Source: Craterostigma plantagineum (taxonomy: Eukaryota > Streptophyta > Magnoliopsida > Lamiales > Linderniaceae). From it: a DNA stretch of 64,000 nucleotides. Positions 1 through 11,553 of this stretch are shown here, piece by piece. The position numbers and the translations under genes were made by a program. The notes under the pieces were generated by a model. The model was given only the letters and a program-made list of their open reading frames with translations, searched no databases and was not told where the DNA came from. Location: NCBI GenBank assembly GCA_027422505.1, contig JAPQWV010001585.1, forward strand, positions 17,155 to 81,154, in the 5' to 3' direction. Every line of letters starts with the position of its first letter. The first letter of the stretch is position 1.

Positions 1-1147
1 ATGATATGTAAAAATCTCGGCATAGCTTGTAAAGAAATCTCGATAGTAAACTCGACATTTAGTAAATCTCGGTATCTAACTCGACATTTTTATTCCTTTT
101 ATCTCGACATTTTGAAACTGAGAAATGTCGACATGAATTTGACATTTAAGGTATTGAAAGATCTCGACATTAGCTGAGGCTCGACATTTTATTTCGACAT
201 TTCTAATAGGGAATGTCGATATGAATTTTAACGTAAATCTCGACATTTTTAACTATCTTAGCTCGATATTACAACTCGACATTTTTACTATCTTAGCTCG
301 TCATTACAATTCGACATTTTCATACATTTCGATCTTCGAATGTTCTTCACTTTTGGTCGAAACTTTCGACTGCTCATCTTCTCAAAATTAAATCGTAACC
401 CCTCTTTTTAGATTTCATAAGCTCCATGGTATTTTATTCAACCCAAAAACGCCTAGAGCTAGCTCAAAATAATTTAAGTTAACCCAATTCTAAGAAATTC
501 AAGGGTTTCCCCAACCTTATGATTTCGTCCTCCACATTTATAGCTTTGCCATCTACAATACACCCATATTTATTAAGCTTCAAACGTAAAGTGCAGGTTT
601 AGAGATTTTCTTACCTCCTCCAAAGCACAAAGTCGATTTCGTGTCTCTCCTTTCTTGGCTTGAGCTTTCGTTAGTTCCTTGGCTAGGGGTTGAGTGGACT
701 TGAAATGGCTTTCTAAGTGAGATTTAAGTGGCTAAGGCCTTAAGTCACGAAATATCCCTTAAATCAAGGGGTTTGTTTGCTAAAGTAAAGCCATTTCTAA
801 GGGTATTGGGCCAATTTCTAAATTCCTAGCCCACTTGAGGCCCTTAAGTCACATTTTTATTCATGGCCTAGTTTCCATCTTGGGCCTATTTTGAAGTTCT
901 AATTGAATTGGAACCTTGTAGCCCGACTAATTTTTGGGAGATTTCCTAAGCCACGTAAGTACGTAATTTTCCACACGAAATTCCACGTAGGTAATATGAG
1001 CACAAAATTAAGTGAATCGCATAGTCATGGCATTAATGCACCTACTTCACACAAACGCACATAAATCGCATAAATGCACAGAGAGCACAAAATCATATTT
1101 CGCTAATTCATTGGCCCTAAAGACTTACGGGGAACCCAGGTGCTACA
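1..1147 (-). repeat. gypsy-1 3' LTR, cut by window edge
   Basis: This stretch is repeated almost base for base at 7510-8650, so it is one of the two LTRs of a minus-strand Ty3/gypsy element. It ends at 1147 in ...TGCTACA, which on the minus strand gives a TGTAGCA start, the usual TG terminus. The rest of this LTR lies to the left of the window. Only a handful of substitutions and two or three small indels separate it from its partner over about 1.14 kb, by eye, so the insertion is young. Confidence 0.93.
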
Positions 1148-1161
1148 TCCACCCCCCTTAA
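1148..1161 (-). other. gypsy-1 polypurine tract
   Basis: On the minus strand this reads TAAGGGGGGTGGA immediately before the TGTAGCA start of the 3' LTR. That is the expected place and composition of the plus-strand primer used in reverse transcription. It fixes both the LTR boundary and the orientation of the element. Confidence 0.9.
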
Positions 1162-1181
1162 GGAGGATTTCGCCCCCGAAA

Positions 1182-2491
1182 TCAGCCCGTTCGGAACAAT
1201 TCAGGATAGCGGGTTTTCATCTCATCCTCGCGTTCCCATGTGGCTTCCTCTACTGATTGATTCCGCCACAGAACTTTTACTAGAGGAATCTCTTTGTTCC
1301 TAAGCCTCTTCGTCTCATTCATCAATATCTCTACGGGAATTTCCTCATAACTCAAGTCTGGTTTCAAGTGTTGATGCAGTGAGTCATTTATCAACACGTG
1401 GCTTGGGTCAGCGATATACTTCCGCAACGTGGAAACATGGAATACATCGTGTACTTGCGACAACGATGCTGGTAGTTCTAGTTGGTAAGCCACTTCACCT
1501 ACTCTCTTTATTATCTTGAAGGGACCAATGTATCTCGGGCTTAGTTTTCCCTTCTTTCCGAACCTTTTGACTCCTTTCATTGGTGATACTTTCACAAAGA
1601 CCCAATCATTCATCTCGAATTCTAGCGGTCTGCGTCTTCGATCCGCATAACTCTTCTGTCTACTCTGCGCCGTGCGCATTCTCTCTCGGATCATCTTAAT
1701 AATTTCCGTTATTTCCCGTACCATATCTGGGCCTAACATCGCCCGTTCACCTACTCCATCCCAATGCACTGGGGATCTGCACTTCCGCCCGTATAAGGCT
1801 TCATAAGGAGCCATCCCAATTGTAGCTTGGTAGCTATTGTTGTACGAGAATTCTACAAGCGGAAGGTACTTGCTCCAGTTGCCTTTGAAATCAAGTACAC
1901 AGGCTCGTAACATATCTTCCAGCGTTTGGATTGTCCGCTCGGATTGGCCGTCCGTTTGCGGGTGATATGCTGTGCTAAATGTCAATTTCGTCCCCATGGC
2001 CTTTTGTAAACTTGTCCAGAATTTAGATAGAAACCGTGAATCGCGGTCTGAAACTATCGTTATGGGTGCCCCATGGAGTCTTACTATCTCTTGGATGTAC
2101 AATTCTGCATACCGCCCATGGTAAACGTTGTACTTATCGGCAGAAAATGGGCAGATTTCGTAAGTCGATCTACAATTACCCAAATTGCATCGTGTCCTTT
2201 CGCGTTCCTCGGCAATCCGCTCACGAAATCCATCGTTACATTGTCCCACTTCCACTCCGGAATGGGCAGAGGTTGCAGCGTCCCTGCCGGTCGCTGATGT
2301 TCTGCCTTAATTTGCTGGCAGGTGAGGCATTGGCTCACGAACGTCGCTACGTCCTTTTTCATTCCCGGCCACCAGTAGTTAGTCCATAGATCCCTATATA
2401 GCTTCGTAGCTCCTGGGTGTACCGAATATGGCGTGGTATGTGCTTCCGTCATTATGACTCGTCTAAGATCCGCGTCGTTCGGAACGTACAA
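1182..2491 (-). pseudogene. gypsy-1 integrase with chromodomain-type tail
   Basis: This is the C-terminal part of gypsy-1 pol. The N-terminal HHCC zinc finger is visible (HPGATKLYRDL, then [16 protein letters not shown]). The catalytic core follows, with the acidic residues in [15 protein letters not shown] and [15 protein letters not shown] module ([12 protein letters not shown]) and a chromodomain-like tail ([20 protein letters not shown]) end the protein at 1182, just before the polypurine tract. This order is typical of Tekay/Del-type chromoviruses, whose tail is thought to guide integration. Two frame breaks are seen: one near 2510, where RNase H runs into the zinc finger, and one near 2110-2160, between the zinc finger and the core. 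The rest reads cleanly. The product would act in the nucleus, but this copy is not intact. Confidence 0.92.
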
Positions 2492-2509
2492 TCTACTCTT
2501 GTAGTATAA

Positions 2510-3837
2510 CTTCCGTCGTCCCGAAACACGAAGTCCGTCGTTGGTTGCTCGGTTTGCGCTTCCTTCGTCTTCAGGTAAAACTCGTCGTTTTCCTGTGCCT
2601 TTTTGATCTGCTCCAGTAGCGTTGGTTGCAGAGTTAGGGATGCTAATTTCACCTTGACTTCTCCCAATGGTACAATCTCCACGTCGAGTCGTTGAAGTTC
2701 CGCGCTTACTGATTTCCGGCTTAGAGCATCAGCTACCACGTTCGCCTTTCCTGGGTGGTAGTTGATCACACAATCGTAGTCTTTCACTAGCTCCAGCCAT
2801 CTTCTCTGCCTCATATTGAGTTCCTTCTGGGTGAAGAAATACTTTAAACTCTTGTGATCGGTGTAAATTTCGCACCTCTCTCCATACAAATAGTGTCTCC
2901 AAATCTTGAGAGCGAAGACTACCGCCGCAAGCTCCAGGTCGTGTGTAGGATAGTTCTTTTCGTATTCCTTTAGTTGTCGTGAGGCGTAAGCCACCACGTT
3001 ACCGTTCTGCATCAGTACGCATCCTAACCCGTTCTTCGAGGCGTCGCTATACACAGAGAACCCTCCTGTTCCCGTGGGTATCGTCAGCACTGGGGCTGTA
3101 GTAAGCCGCTTTTTCAGTTCTTGGAAGCTTTGTTCACACTCCACGTTCCATAGAAAAGGCGTGTTATTTTTAGTCAACCTTGTCAGCGTAGAGGCGATTC
3201 TAGAGAAATCCTTGATGAATTTCCTATAGTAGCCTGCTAAGCCTAGGAAGCTCCGTACTTCCGTTACGTTGGTCGGCTGTGGCCAATCATTAATTGCTTC
3301 GATTTTGCTCGGGTCCACCGAGATTCCTGCTCCCGAGACGATGTGTCCCAAGAATGCTACTTGGTCCAGCCAGAATTCACACTTTTTGAACTTCGCATAG
3401 AGCTGCTTCTCCCTCAATACTCCTAGCACTACTCGTAGATGTAGTTCGTGCTCTTCCTCTGTCTTGGAGTAGATGAGGATGTCATCTATGAATACAATTA
3501 CAAACTTGTCTAGATAGGCTTCGAACACCCGGTTCATTAGGTCCATGAAGGCCGCCGGTGCGTTCGTCAGTCCAAAGGGCATAACTAAAAATTCAAAGTG
3601 CCCGTATCTGGTACTGAACGCCGTTTTGGGAATGTCTTCCTTGCGGATTTTCAGTTGATGGTAACCCGACCTCAAGTCGATCTTAGAAAATACTGTGGCG
3701 CCTTGTAATTGGTCGAAGAGGTCGTCTATTCGGGGTAGTGGATATTTATTCTTGATCGTCAGCTTGTTAAGCTCCCTGTAATCTATGCACAGTCTCATCG
3801 ATCCATCCTTCTTTCGTACGAACAGGACTGGCGCTCC
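2510..3837 (-). pseudogene. gypsy-1 reverse transcriptase and RNase H
   Basis: The RT domain shows [11 protein letters not shown], then [26 protein letters not shown] and the catalytic [10 protein letters not shown]. RNase H follows with [24 protein letters not shown] and [10 protein letters not shown], ending in the connection [12 protein letters not shown]. The region is in the same frame as the upstream gag-protease and is separated from it by one TAG codon at 3838-3840. That codon stands where relatives have tryptophan in the conserved SFSPWGAP motif. So this was one continuous gag-pol frame, broken by a point nonsense change. A frameshift near 2510 separates it from integrase. Confidence 0.94.
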
Positions 3838-5664
3838 CTAGGGAGAAAAGCTGGTCTGAATGAATCCTTTCTGTAGGAGTTCATCTATTTGTTCCTTCAA
3901 CTCCTTCAGTTCGGTTGGCGCTAATCGATATGGTGCTTTAGACACTGGAGCTGCTCCCGGCACCAAGTCAATCGTAAACTCAATATCTCTGTCTGGGGGT
4001 AGTCCCGACAGATCTTCTGGAAATACGTCCGGGAACTCCTTAATCACGGGTACGTCTTCGAGTTTCGTGGGGGTATTCTCGTCCGCCTTCAGTGTGAATA
4101 CCAGGTATGCCTCGCATCCGGAATTGACTAATCGCTGAGCTTTTAAGGCTGATATCCTCGGAATGCCTCTCCCTTTCATTATTCCCCTGAAGGTGAAAGA
4201 TTCTTCCCCTTCTAAACTAAACGTAACTACTTTACGGTTACAGTCTATCACTGCTCCGTACTTTGAGAGCCAGTCCATCCCGAGGATCACCTCATAGTCG
4301 TCCATCGGGATGACTATCAGATCTACAGGTAATTCCCTATTACCGACTAGGACCGGGCAATTTCTTATCATTTGGCTAGTCCTAGTTGGTGCCCCGCTTG
4401 GAATTGCTACGCTATACTCGTAGTCTACTCGCTCAGGCGTTACCCCGAGTTTCATCACATACTTCACGGACGCAAACGAGTGGGTCGCCCCGGAATCTAC
4501 TAGAATGCACGTGGGAGTTTGGTGGACTAGTAGGGTACCTGCTACCACCTCCGGATTGTTCTCTGCTTCCTCGGATGTGATGGTGTACACCCGAGCTGGC
4601 ACCCTTTGAGGTCCTGCCTGACTCCCGGTCTGATTTCCCGAAGCACCCTCCGGGCACTGTCTCACAAAATGGCCCGGCTTCCCACATCTAAAGCAGGTGT
4701 TGACTTGCATGTTGCAGTTCCCAAAGTGTCTTTTCCCACACCTCTGGCAATATGGGCCCTGCACTGCTCCCTGGTTCTGGTTTGGATTTGGAGGTCGGTT
4801 CGTCGTCCCCTGAGGCTGTTGAGGAGGCCTGTTCTGGAATTTCTTCTTGCCCCCTTTAGGCACGAACTGCCGTTTCTGGTCTCCTCCGCTCCATTGCGCT
4901 CCTTGCATTTGCGCGAACTTGCGCTTGGCCTCTTGTGCCTTTAAGATCCTGGCTTCCGCCTGTTCAGCGACCATAGCTCTCTCTGCTACTTGAGGGTAAG
5001 TCGCTCCCTGAATTCCCGCCATGCTCACATCCCTGTAGAGCTCAGGCTTCAATCCTTCCAGGAAGCGTTCGACCTTTAGAGCTTTCGTGCTGATCATATG
5101 AGCAGCGAACCTGGACAGCTGCTCAAACTTCCTTATGTATTCGGCCACCATCATGGCCCCCTGTCTGAGATTGATGAATTCATTCAGGCGCTGTGCTCGA
5201 ATAGGGGCGGTGAGATACTTGCCCCGGAACAACTCCTTGAATCTTTCCCAGCTCATCGTAGCGGGGTTCTCCAACACCATGATGGTGTCCCACCAGTGCC
5301 CTGCGCTCCCTCGTAGTAGGAACGCAGCACAGAGGGCTTTCTCCGCCTCCGGAACCCTGCTATAGACGAACATGCTCTCGAGGGTCCTTAACCAGTCTTC
5401 AGCCGCTGTCGAGTCAGCTGTGTCCTCGAAGGTCGGTGGGTTCAACCTTCGGAATCGTTCTCCCACCACCTCAGTCCTTTCCGCCTGAGTTGACCCAGCA
5501 TTAGCAGTATTCTGCTGAATAAGCTGTTGAATCTGCGCCGACTGCTGGCGGACTAGTTCCGTCAGTTGGAAAATCGTTGCATCCCGATTGTCGGGAGGGG
5601 CCGTGTTTCCCCTGTTCTGGTCGTCGCCACCACTTGACTCACCTCTCGTTCTTACCATCTTCAC
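3838..5664 (-). pseudogene. gypsy-1 gag and aspartic protease
   Basis: This is the N-terminal part of a chromovirus polyprotein. The likely start is the MVRTRG methionine at 5658, because gypsy-2 begins with the same residues; a second ATG lies two codons upstream at 5664. The retrotransposon gag domain (DWLRTLESMF, AGHWWDTI, FRGKYL, FEQLSRFA) is followed by a basic linker. Two zinc motifs come next, CQRCGKRHFGNC and CFRCGKPGHFVRQC, at about residues 305-336. The protease follows with catalytic VDSGATHSF near residue 388 and VILGMDWL downstream. The frame ends at a TAG (3838-3840) inside the first RT motif. The gag would package element RNA in cytoplasmic particles and the protease would cut the polyprotein. 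Confidence 0.94.
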
Positions 5665-5798
5665 ACCCTATCCTGATTGTCCTATGGCCAATAAATTATA
5701 CAACATAGAAGTTCACATAGACTTAACACTTACTTGCAAGGCCGCTCCCGCTCTTTTGGGTGTGTGTGTGTGGACAGTCTACAGAACCTGTGACCGAA

Positions 5799-5810
5799 GC
5801 TCTGATACCA
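5799..5810 (-). other. gypsy-1 primer-binding site (initiator tRNA-Met)
   Basis: The minus strand reads TGGTATCAGAGC, complementary to the 3' end of plant initiator tRNA-Met. It lies three bases downstream of the 5' LTR end, with the gag start about 140 bases further on. Such sites prime minus-strand DNA synthesis. Confidence 0.95.
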
Positions 5811-6235
5811 CCCTGTGACGCCCCGACTTCCTAACCGCCTAACCTAGCGCATTTCTACGTGCCTAGCGAGTTTGCAAATAAAGAAGTGCACCGAAAACGC
5901 GTACAAATTTTTCATTTTTCTTATATCGAATGAAACATTGTTCTATACAGGACAAAAGAATGCATGTCGAACATCAGGTTCCAGACATGGTCTAACTACA
6001 ACGGCGAAGGTGTGTCGCACAACAAAAGCTCCTATGCGCCCGGCCTCACAGGTCGTCATCCACACACACACGTCCACCCCCAAAAGCAGCACGAAGCTCC
6101 CAAAGGTTGGCCTAGCCTTCAAGACGCGGTCACATACCGTGATCGCCGTGCCTACAACACACAATGTAAGGAATGAGCCACCGAGGCTCAGTAAGCAGAA
6201 ATCATGCATGTATGCACGTGTCGCTCCCCCGCATC

Positions 6236-6333
6236 GGCAATCCGCGCCGATGTATATAACACTCGCAAAGGCAATCCACGCCGATGCACATAACGCTCGC
6301 AAAGGCAAATCGCGCCGATGCATATAACATCCG
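6236..6333. repeat. 34-bp tandem repeat, about 2.9 copies
   Basis: Three successive units start with GGCAA and share GCCGATG and ATAAC blocks. Units 1 and 2 (6236-6269 and 6270-6303) are both 34 bp and differ at a few positions; unit 3 is partial. The array lies in the gypsy-1 LTR, toward its primer-binding-site end. Confidence 0.85.
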
Positions 6334-6645
6334 TACCAACGTACTCAGACTAATGTCACTCAGGGCCCTCGGCTAATCTCACTATGCACCACAAAGAGCT
6401 CACGTCCACCGGGGACAAATAGACAGCGGTCCACACCGGATGGCCATGCCCTAGGATGCACATCGTTCCCCTAGGTCGCCATATGTACCCGGTCGTACCC
6501 GACTGCCGGCGGTCGCTCACGCTGGTAGCCCACTCTGAGGTTGCCTACCCCAGGTTTCCACCCTGTGTCGCTTATACCCTCAGGTCGCACCCTCCAGGTC
6601 GCACCTTACCGCCACGGGCCATGCCCAAATCCTATCTATAGGATA

Positions 6646-6662
6646 TCAATATATATATATAT
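6646..6662. repeat. (AT)n microsatellite
   Basis: A short run of alternating AT inside the gypsy-1 5' LTR. Simple repeat with no other signal. Confidence 0.8.
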
Positions 6663-7139
6663 CTAAAATAATAGTACGACGACGCTAAAACGCCGCCCTG
6701 GTAGCATAGTAGACAGCCCCTGACTCAACTACGAGTCGACACCCTTGCCCACATCGGCAAGTCCTCGTCGCGTACAAGCGACACCTTATTACGCACACTC
6801 AATCCCACGACCCTCCCTCACGAGTTCGTGTGTGCACGTGAATATGCATATGCAGATGCAGGTAAATGCAACGTAGACTTACCACATTTAAATACTTTAA
6901 TCAATTCACTACTTCATGAAACCACGTAAGCACATAGTCACGCAAATTAGGCACGTAAAACAAGTTGTGTGTCGTAGTTGGACTTCTACTTACCTGGAGT
7001 CCGTAGATTAGCAGTCACTTGACCCGTAAGTGTTCCTAAGTCCCGACCTTAGGCATGAAATATTGGTGTCAGTGCGCTATTTTATTTAATGGTTTAGGTA
7101 TGCTAATCTTCGAGCCCTAAATGTATATCATAGGTTAAA

Positions 7140-7850
7140 ATAGATTTCGAGTTGTTGGTTAAATTAAATCTCGACATTATAAGAAAATCTCGAGCTATTG
7201 TTTTCGAAATAAATCTCGGGTCTGATAAATCTCGAGCTTGATCTCGAGATTTTTAGGTGAATTTATATATATAATAGGCCTCGACATTGTTATCGACATT
7301 CGAAACAGAAAATGTCGACATGTCTCAACATGGATCTCGATATTTATTATTTGTTGACCTCGACATTTATTTTGGTAAGGGTTCGACATTTGGGCTGTTG
7401 AAGGATCTCGACATTTCATAAGGGCTCGACATTTTGACCTCTCGACATTATCTTCCAGTTCGACATTTTTTTCCAAATAGAAGGACTCGACATCTCTAAA
7501 TGTCGATAAATGATATGTAAAAATCTCGGCATAGCTTGTAAAGAAATCTCGATAGTAAACTCGACATTTAGTAAATCTCGGTATCTAACTCGACATTTTT
7601 ATTCCTTTTATCTCGACATTTTGAAACTGAGAAATGTCGACATGAATTTGACATTTAAGGTATTGAAAGATCTCGACATTAGCTGAGGCTCGACATTTTA
7701 TTTCGACATTTCTAATAGGGAATGTCGATATGAATTTTAACGTAAATCTCGACATTTTTAACTATCTTAGCTCGATATTACAACTCGACATTTTTACTAT
7801 CTTAGCTCGACAATTCGACATTTTCATACATTTCGATCTTCGAATGTTCT
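7140..7850. repeat. Cluster of TCGACATT words in the LTR
   Basis: More than twenty copies of CTCGACATT or close variants, some inverted (AATGTCGA), are packed into about 700 bp with irregular spacing of roughly 15-60 bp. The same cluster continues in the partner LTR at 1-330. Many copies sit in the larger word CTCGACATTTT. The spacing is too irregular for a simple tandem array. It may be a degenerate array or repeated binding sites; the sequence alone does not decide. Confidence 0.85.
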
Positions 7851-8650
7851 TCACTTTTGGTCGAAACTTTCGACTGCTCATCTTCTCAAAATTAAATCGT
7901 AACCCCTCTTTTTATATTTCATAAGCTCCATGGTATTTTATTCAACCCAAAAACGCCTAGAGCTAGCTCAAAATAATTTAAGTTAACCCAATTCTAAGAA
8001 ATTCAAGGGTTTCCCCAACCTTATGATTTCGTCCTCCACATTTATAGCTTTGCCATCTACAATACACCCATATTTATTAAGCTTCAAACGTAAAGTGTAG
8101 GTTTAGAGATTTTCTACCTCCTCCAAAGCACAAAGTCGATTTCGTCTCTCTCCTTTCTTGGCTTGAGCTTTCGTTAGTTCCTTGGCTAGGGGTTGAGTGG
8201 ACTTGAAATGGCTTTCTAAGTGAGATTTAAGTGGCTAAGGCCTTAAGTCACGAAATATCCCTTAAATCAAGGGGTTTGTTTGCTAAAGTAAAGCCATTTC
8301 TAAGGGTATTGGGCAAATTTCTAAATTCCTAGCCCACTTGAGGCCCTTAAGTCACATTTTTATTCATGGCCTAGTTTCCATCTTGGGCCTATTTTGAAGT
8401 TCTAATTGAATTGGAACCTTGTAGCCCGACTAATTTTTGGGAGATTTCCTAAGCCACGTAAGTACGTAATTTTCCACACGAAATTCCACGTAGGTAATAT
8501 GAGCACAAAATTAAGTGAATCGCATAGTCATGGCATTAATGCACCTACTTCACACAAACGCACATAAATCGCATAAATGCACAGAGAGCACAAAATCATA
8601 TTTCGCTAATTCATTGGCCCTAAAGACTTACGGGGAACCCAGGTGCTACA

Positions 8651-9802
8651 TATATCGGTCATGCACCACTGCACCTACAGTGGATTCTCCTCTGTTCGAG
8701 ACCGACGTACCAAGTTCATCTCACACCTCTACCCCACCCGATTCAGATTTGCCACAGAATACCGAAGAACCTACAGTGGTCCTCGAGGAAGTATCATCAG
8801 AGACGATCGATCCAAGTGCAGAATTGGAACTTCCTCAGACAAATGATCAACGGAGACTATAGGCAATCTAGATCCACAGATGGCTGACGCATCTGCTACA
8901 GCCTTGCCTCATGAGCGCAAGTGGACTAGAGGTCACCCGGTCGATCAGATAATTGGCGATCCTTCGGATGGTGTGAGGACACGTCGCCAACACAGTCTTT
9001 TCAGTTGCTTCTTGAGCCAAAATGAGCCTACCAAAGTAGCGGACGCACTTCGAGACCCGGATTGGACAATTGCAATGCAAGAGGAAATCAATCAATTCGA
9101 ACGTCTTCAAGTGTGGACCTTGGTACCCCGTCCACATGGGAAAACAGTGGTCGGAACTAAATGGGTTTTCAGGAATAAGAAAAATGAAGATGGTGAAGTG
9201 ATCCGGAACAAAGCAAGGCTAGTAGCTAAGGGATACAATCAACAGGGAGGCATCGACTACGACGAGACTTATGCTCCTGTTGCCCATATTGAAGCTATCC
9301 GCCTCCTGCTGGCCTATGCGGCTCACAAAGACTTCAAAGTCAATCAGATGGATGTTAAAACAGCTTTCTCCACGGCGTGTTAAAAGAAGAAGTCTACGTG
9401 GCTCAGCCGGATGGTTTCGTTGATCAAGAACATCCCGATCACGTCTATCGTTTGGACAAAGCTCTCTATGGACTAAAACAAGCCCCACCTTGGTACGATG
9501 ACCTGAGTGATTTCCTCGTGAAGTCTGGATTCATACGAGTAACGATAGACACAACCCTCTTCATTAAATGGCATGACAAAGATCTGATGGTCGTCCAAGT
9601 ATACGTCGACGACATCATCTTCGGATCAACAAATCCTCGGCTCTGCAAGAAGTTTGGAGATCTCATGAAGAGCAAATTAGAAATGAGTCACATGGGAGAG
9701 ATGCAATTTTTCTTAGGCCTTCAGGTCAGACAGCTCAATGATGGAATTTTCATCAGTCAAACAAAATATATCAAGGATATTTTGAAGAAGTTTCATCAAT
9801 AA
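8651..9802 (+). pseudogene. SIRE-type Ty1/copia RT fragment
   Basis: The left third (to about 8880) is the acidic, Ser/Pro-rich linker that lies between integrase and RT in copia elements. The RT proper follows: [73 protein letters not shown] and catalytic [11 protein letters not shown]. Wording and order match the SIRE/Maximus lineage. There is a stop near 8860 and a one-base frame break near 9368-9380. The fragment begins exactly at the end of the gypsy-1 LTR, so gypsy-1 inserted into its linker; the upstream half should lie left of the window. It stops abruptly at about 9802, before the end of RT, where an unrelated copia gag begins. Confidence 0.9.
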
Positions 9803-10528
9803 GAAGACGTGACCAAGGGATCGAAGAAGAAGTCGAACAAGACAGGCGTGACCAAGGGTAGAGTCGACAAGAAGACGAAGACCACCAAGGTCGAAAGGTC
9901 GGGTGCAAAGCCCAGGGATAAGTACCTCTTTTGCCAGCAGTTGGGCCTTTGGAAGCGTGAATGTCCGAAGCTGGAGGCGTCTGACGCCTCAGGAAAACAA
10001 TTAGTTTTTGAAGCTAATTGTTCTGTTTATTCTACTTCGTGGATACTTGACTCAGGGGCTAGTTCCCACATTTGTGTTTTGAACCAAGGTCTAGAACGAC
10101 GTAGGAAGCTTCGAGCTGGCGAGGTCTTGATCAACGTAGGTAGTGGACATAGTGTACCAGCTACACACATGGGATCGAAGACCTTAGTCTTATCGTCATT
10201 ACATTGTTTAGAACTTTCTGACGTTTTGGTTTTGCCCAAGGGGCTTAAAAACATTATTTTGATTCCTGTTTTGAGCAGACTAGGTTATGAATTCCGATTC
10301 ATTGATAATGCTTGCCATATTTATTTTAGAAATGAAAATGTTGGAAATGAGACGTTAATAAATGGTTTATATTACGTCAACTTAAAAGACAATGTTAAAA
10401 CTGTAAATGCAATCACCAAATCATCGACTGCGTCGAACGATCGATACATGTGGCACTTACGACTAGGTGAAGAAGCAGAAGTGAAGATTGAACAGATGGA
10501 AAAGGACGGTCTGATTAGCATAGTGTGA
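9803..10528 (+). pseudogene. copia-1 gag C-terminus, protease, pre-integrase
   Basis: This is the truncated beginning of a second copia element. It opens in the Lys-rich gag tail (KKKSNKTGVTKGRVDKKTK). A damaged zinc knuckle follows (FCQQLGLWKREC), in which the first Cys and the His are not at the expected places. The protease has the active-site motif WILDSGASSHIC, then VLVLPKGLKNI. The pre-integrase region begins with MWHLRLG. The gag N-terminus is missing, replaced at about 9803 by the SIRE-type RT fragment. The frame ends at 10528 and pol continues downstream with further breaks. A closely related piece lies inverted at 15432-16886. Confidence 0.88.
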
Positions 10529-11553
10529 ACAGGCCCGATTTCTACCTGTCAGTCTTGTACCTTAGGGAAAATGACCAAGTCGCCCTTCACAGGGACTTTC
10601 ACTAGGGCCACGGAAGTGTTGGGTTTGATCCACACTGACGTATGCGGACCATTTAAAGTAACAGCTCGAGGTAATTGCCGCTACTTCATAACGTTCACGG
10701 ACGATTTCTCCCGCTACGGGAATGTCTATTTGATGAGACAAAAGTCCAAAGCTCTTGAAATGTTCAAAGAGTATAAAGCATTAGTGGAGAAGCAAACTGA
10801 CAAGCTCATTAAAGCCGTTCGGTCAGATCGAGGCGGTGAATACATGAGCCTTGAGTTTGATGCATTTCTTAGAGAAAATGGCATCATCATATAGTTTTGC
10901 CCGCCAGGCACACCGCAATTGAATGGCGTGGACGGAGAAACCGAACGCTTTTAGATATGGCTCGGTCGATGATGAGTTACACAGATCTCCCCATTTCTTT
11001 GTGGGGATATGCATTAGAAACAGCTGCCTATATCCTTAACAGGATACCTACTCGCTCTGCCGACAAGATTCCTTACAAGGCTTGGCATAATCGTAAGGCG
11101 AGTCTGAATCACATCAGGGTCTAGGGTTGCCCCGCCTTTGTGAAAAAATTGATGGCATATAAGCTTGAATCAAGATCATTAATGGCAAGATTCGTCGGAT
11201 ATCCCGAGGACTCAATGGGGTATTGCTTCTTCGTCCCAGACGAACACAGGGTGTTCGTCACTTTACACGATACTTTCTTGGAGAAAGAATTCGTAGGCAA
11301 AGGCGGTAAAGGACGAGAAATAACTCTAATAGAGTTAGAGGATGAATCGACTCCTATTCCAGAGTCGTTGGATGACGTTCCAGAAAACCCGGCCCAGCCG
11401 CAATTGCGTAGGTCCAGTAGGATATCTTATATGCCTGAGAGATATGGTATGGTACACGTCGAGCATGGGATGCTACGACTGAGGATGCGTCGGGGACGAT
11501 CCCGTCACCTACGACTAGGCAATTGCTGGTACAGACTCCCTCAAGTGGCTTGA
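10529..11553 (+). pseudogene. copia-1 integrase
   Basis: The pre-integrase/core boundary shows LGKMTKSPFTG. The catalytic core has HTDVCGPF (first Asp), VRSDRGGEY (second Asp) and RRNRTLLDMARSMM, where the catalytic Glu should precede RRN but is altered. LPISLWGYALETAAYILN and the C-terminal FVGYPEDSMGYCFF complete the family signature, followed by the linker with ENPAQPQLRRSSR. In-frame stops or frame breaks occur near 10528, 10892, 10920 and 11124, so no active integrase could be made. Confidence 0.9.

Larger units (their letters stand above)
5814..8650 (-). repeat. gypsy-1 5' LTR, 2837 bp
   Basis: The LTR runs from TGTAGCA (plus-strand end at 8650) to ...CGTCACA (plus-strand start at 5814), with TG...CA ends. 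It pairs with 1-1147 and abuts the primer-binding site. It is long for an LTR, although Tekay-type elements often have long ones. It holds two repeated substructures, listed separately: a 34-bp tandem repeat at 6236-6333 and a dense cluster of TCGACATT-like words around 7140-7850. No coding region is supported. The target duplication cannot be tested because the other end is outside the window. Confidence 0.93.

Noticed and set aside
5799..5810. tRNA gene fragment at the TGGTATCAGAGC sites
   Set aside because: Only 12-13 bases match, always next to an LTR; these are primer-binding sites.
6236..6333. CRISPR-like array
   Set aside because: Units are directly adjacent with no spacers, lie inside a plant LTR, and there are no cas genes.
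5872..6641. Several plus- and minus-strand frames of 60-150 codons
   Set aside because: They lie wholly inside the gypsy-1 5' LTR, across the 34-bp tandem repeat, and show no domain.
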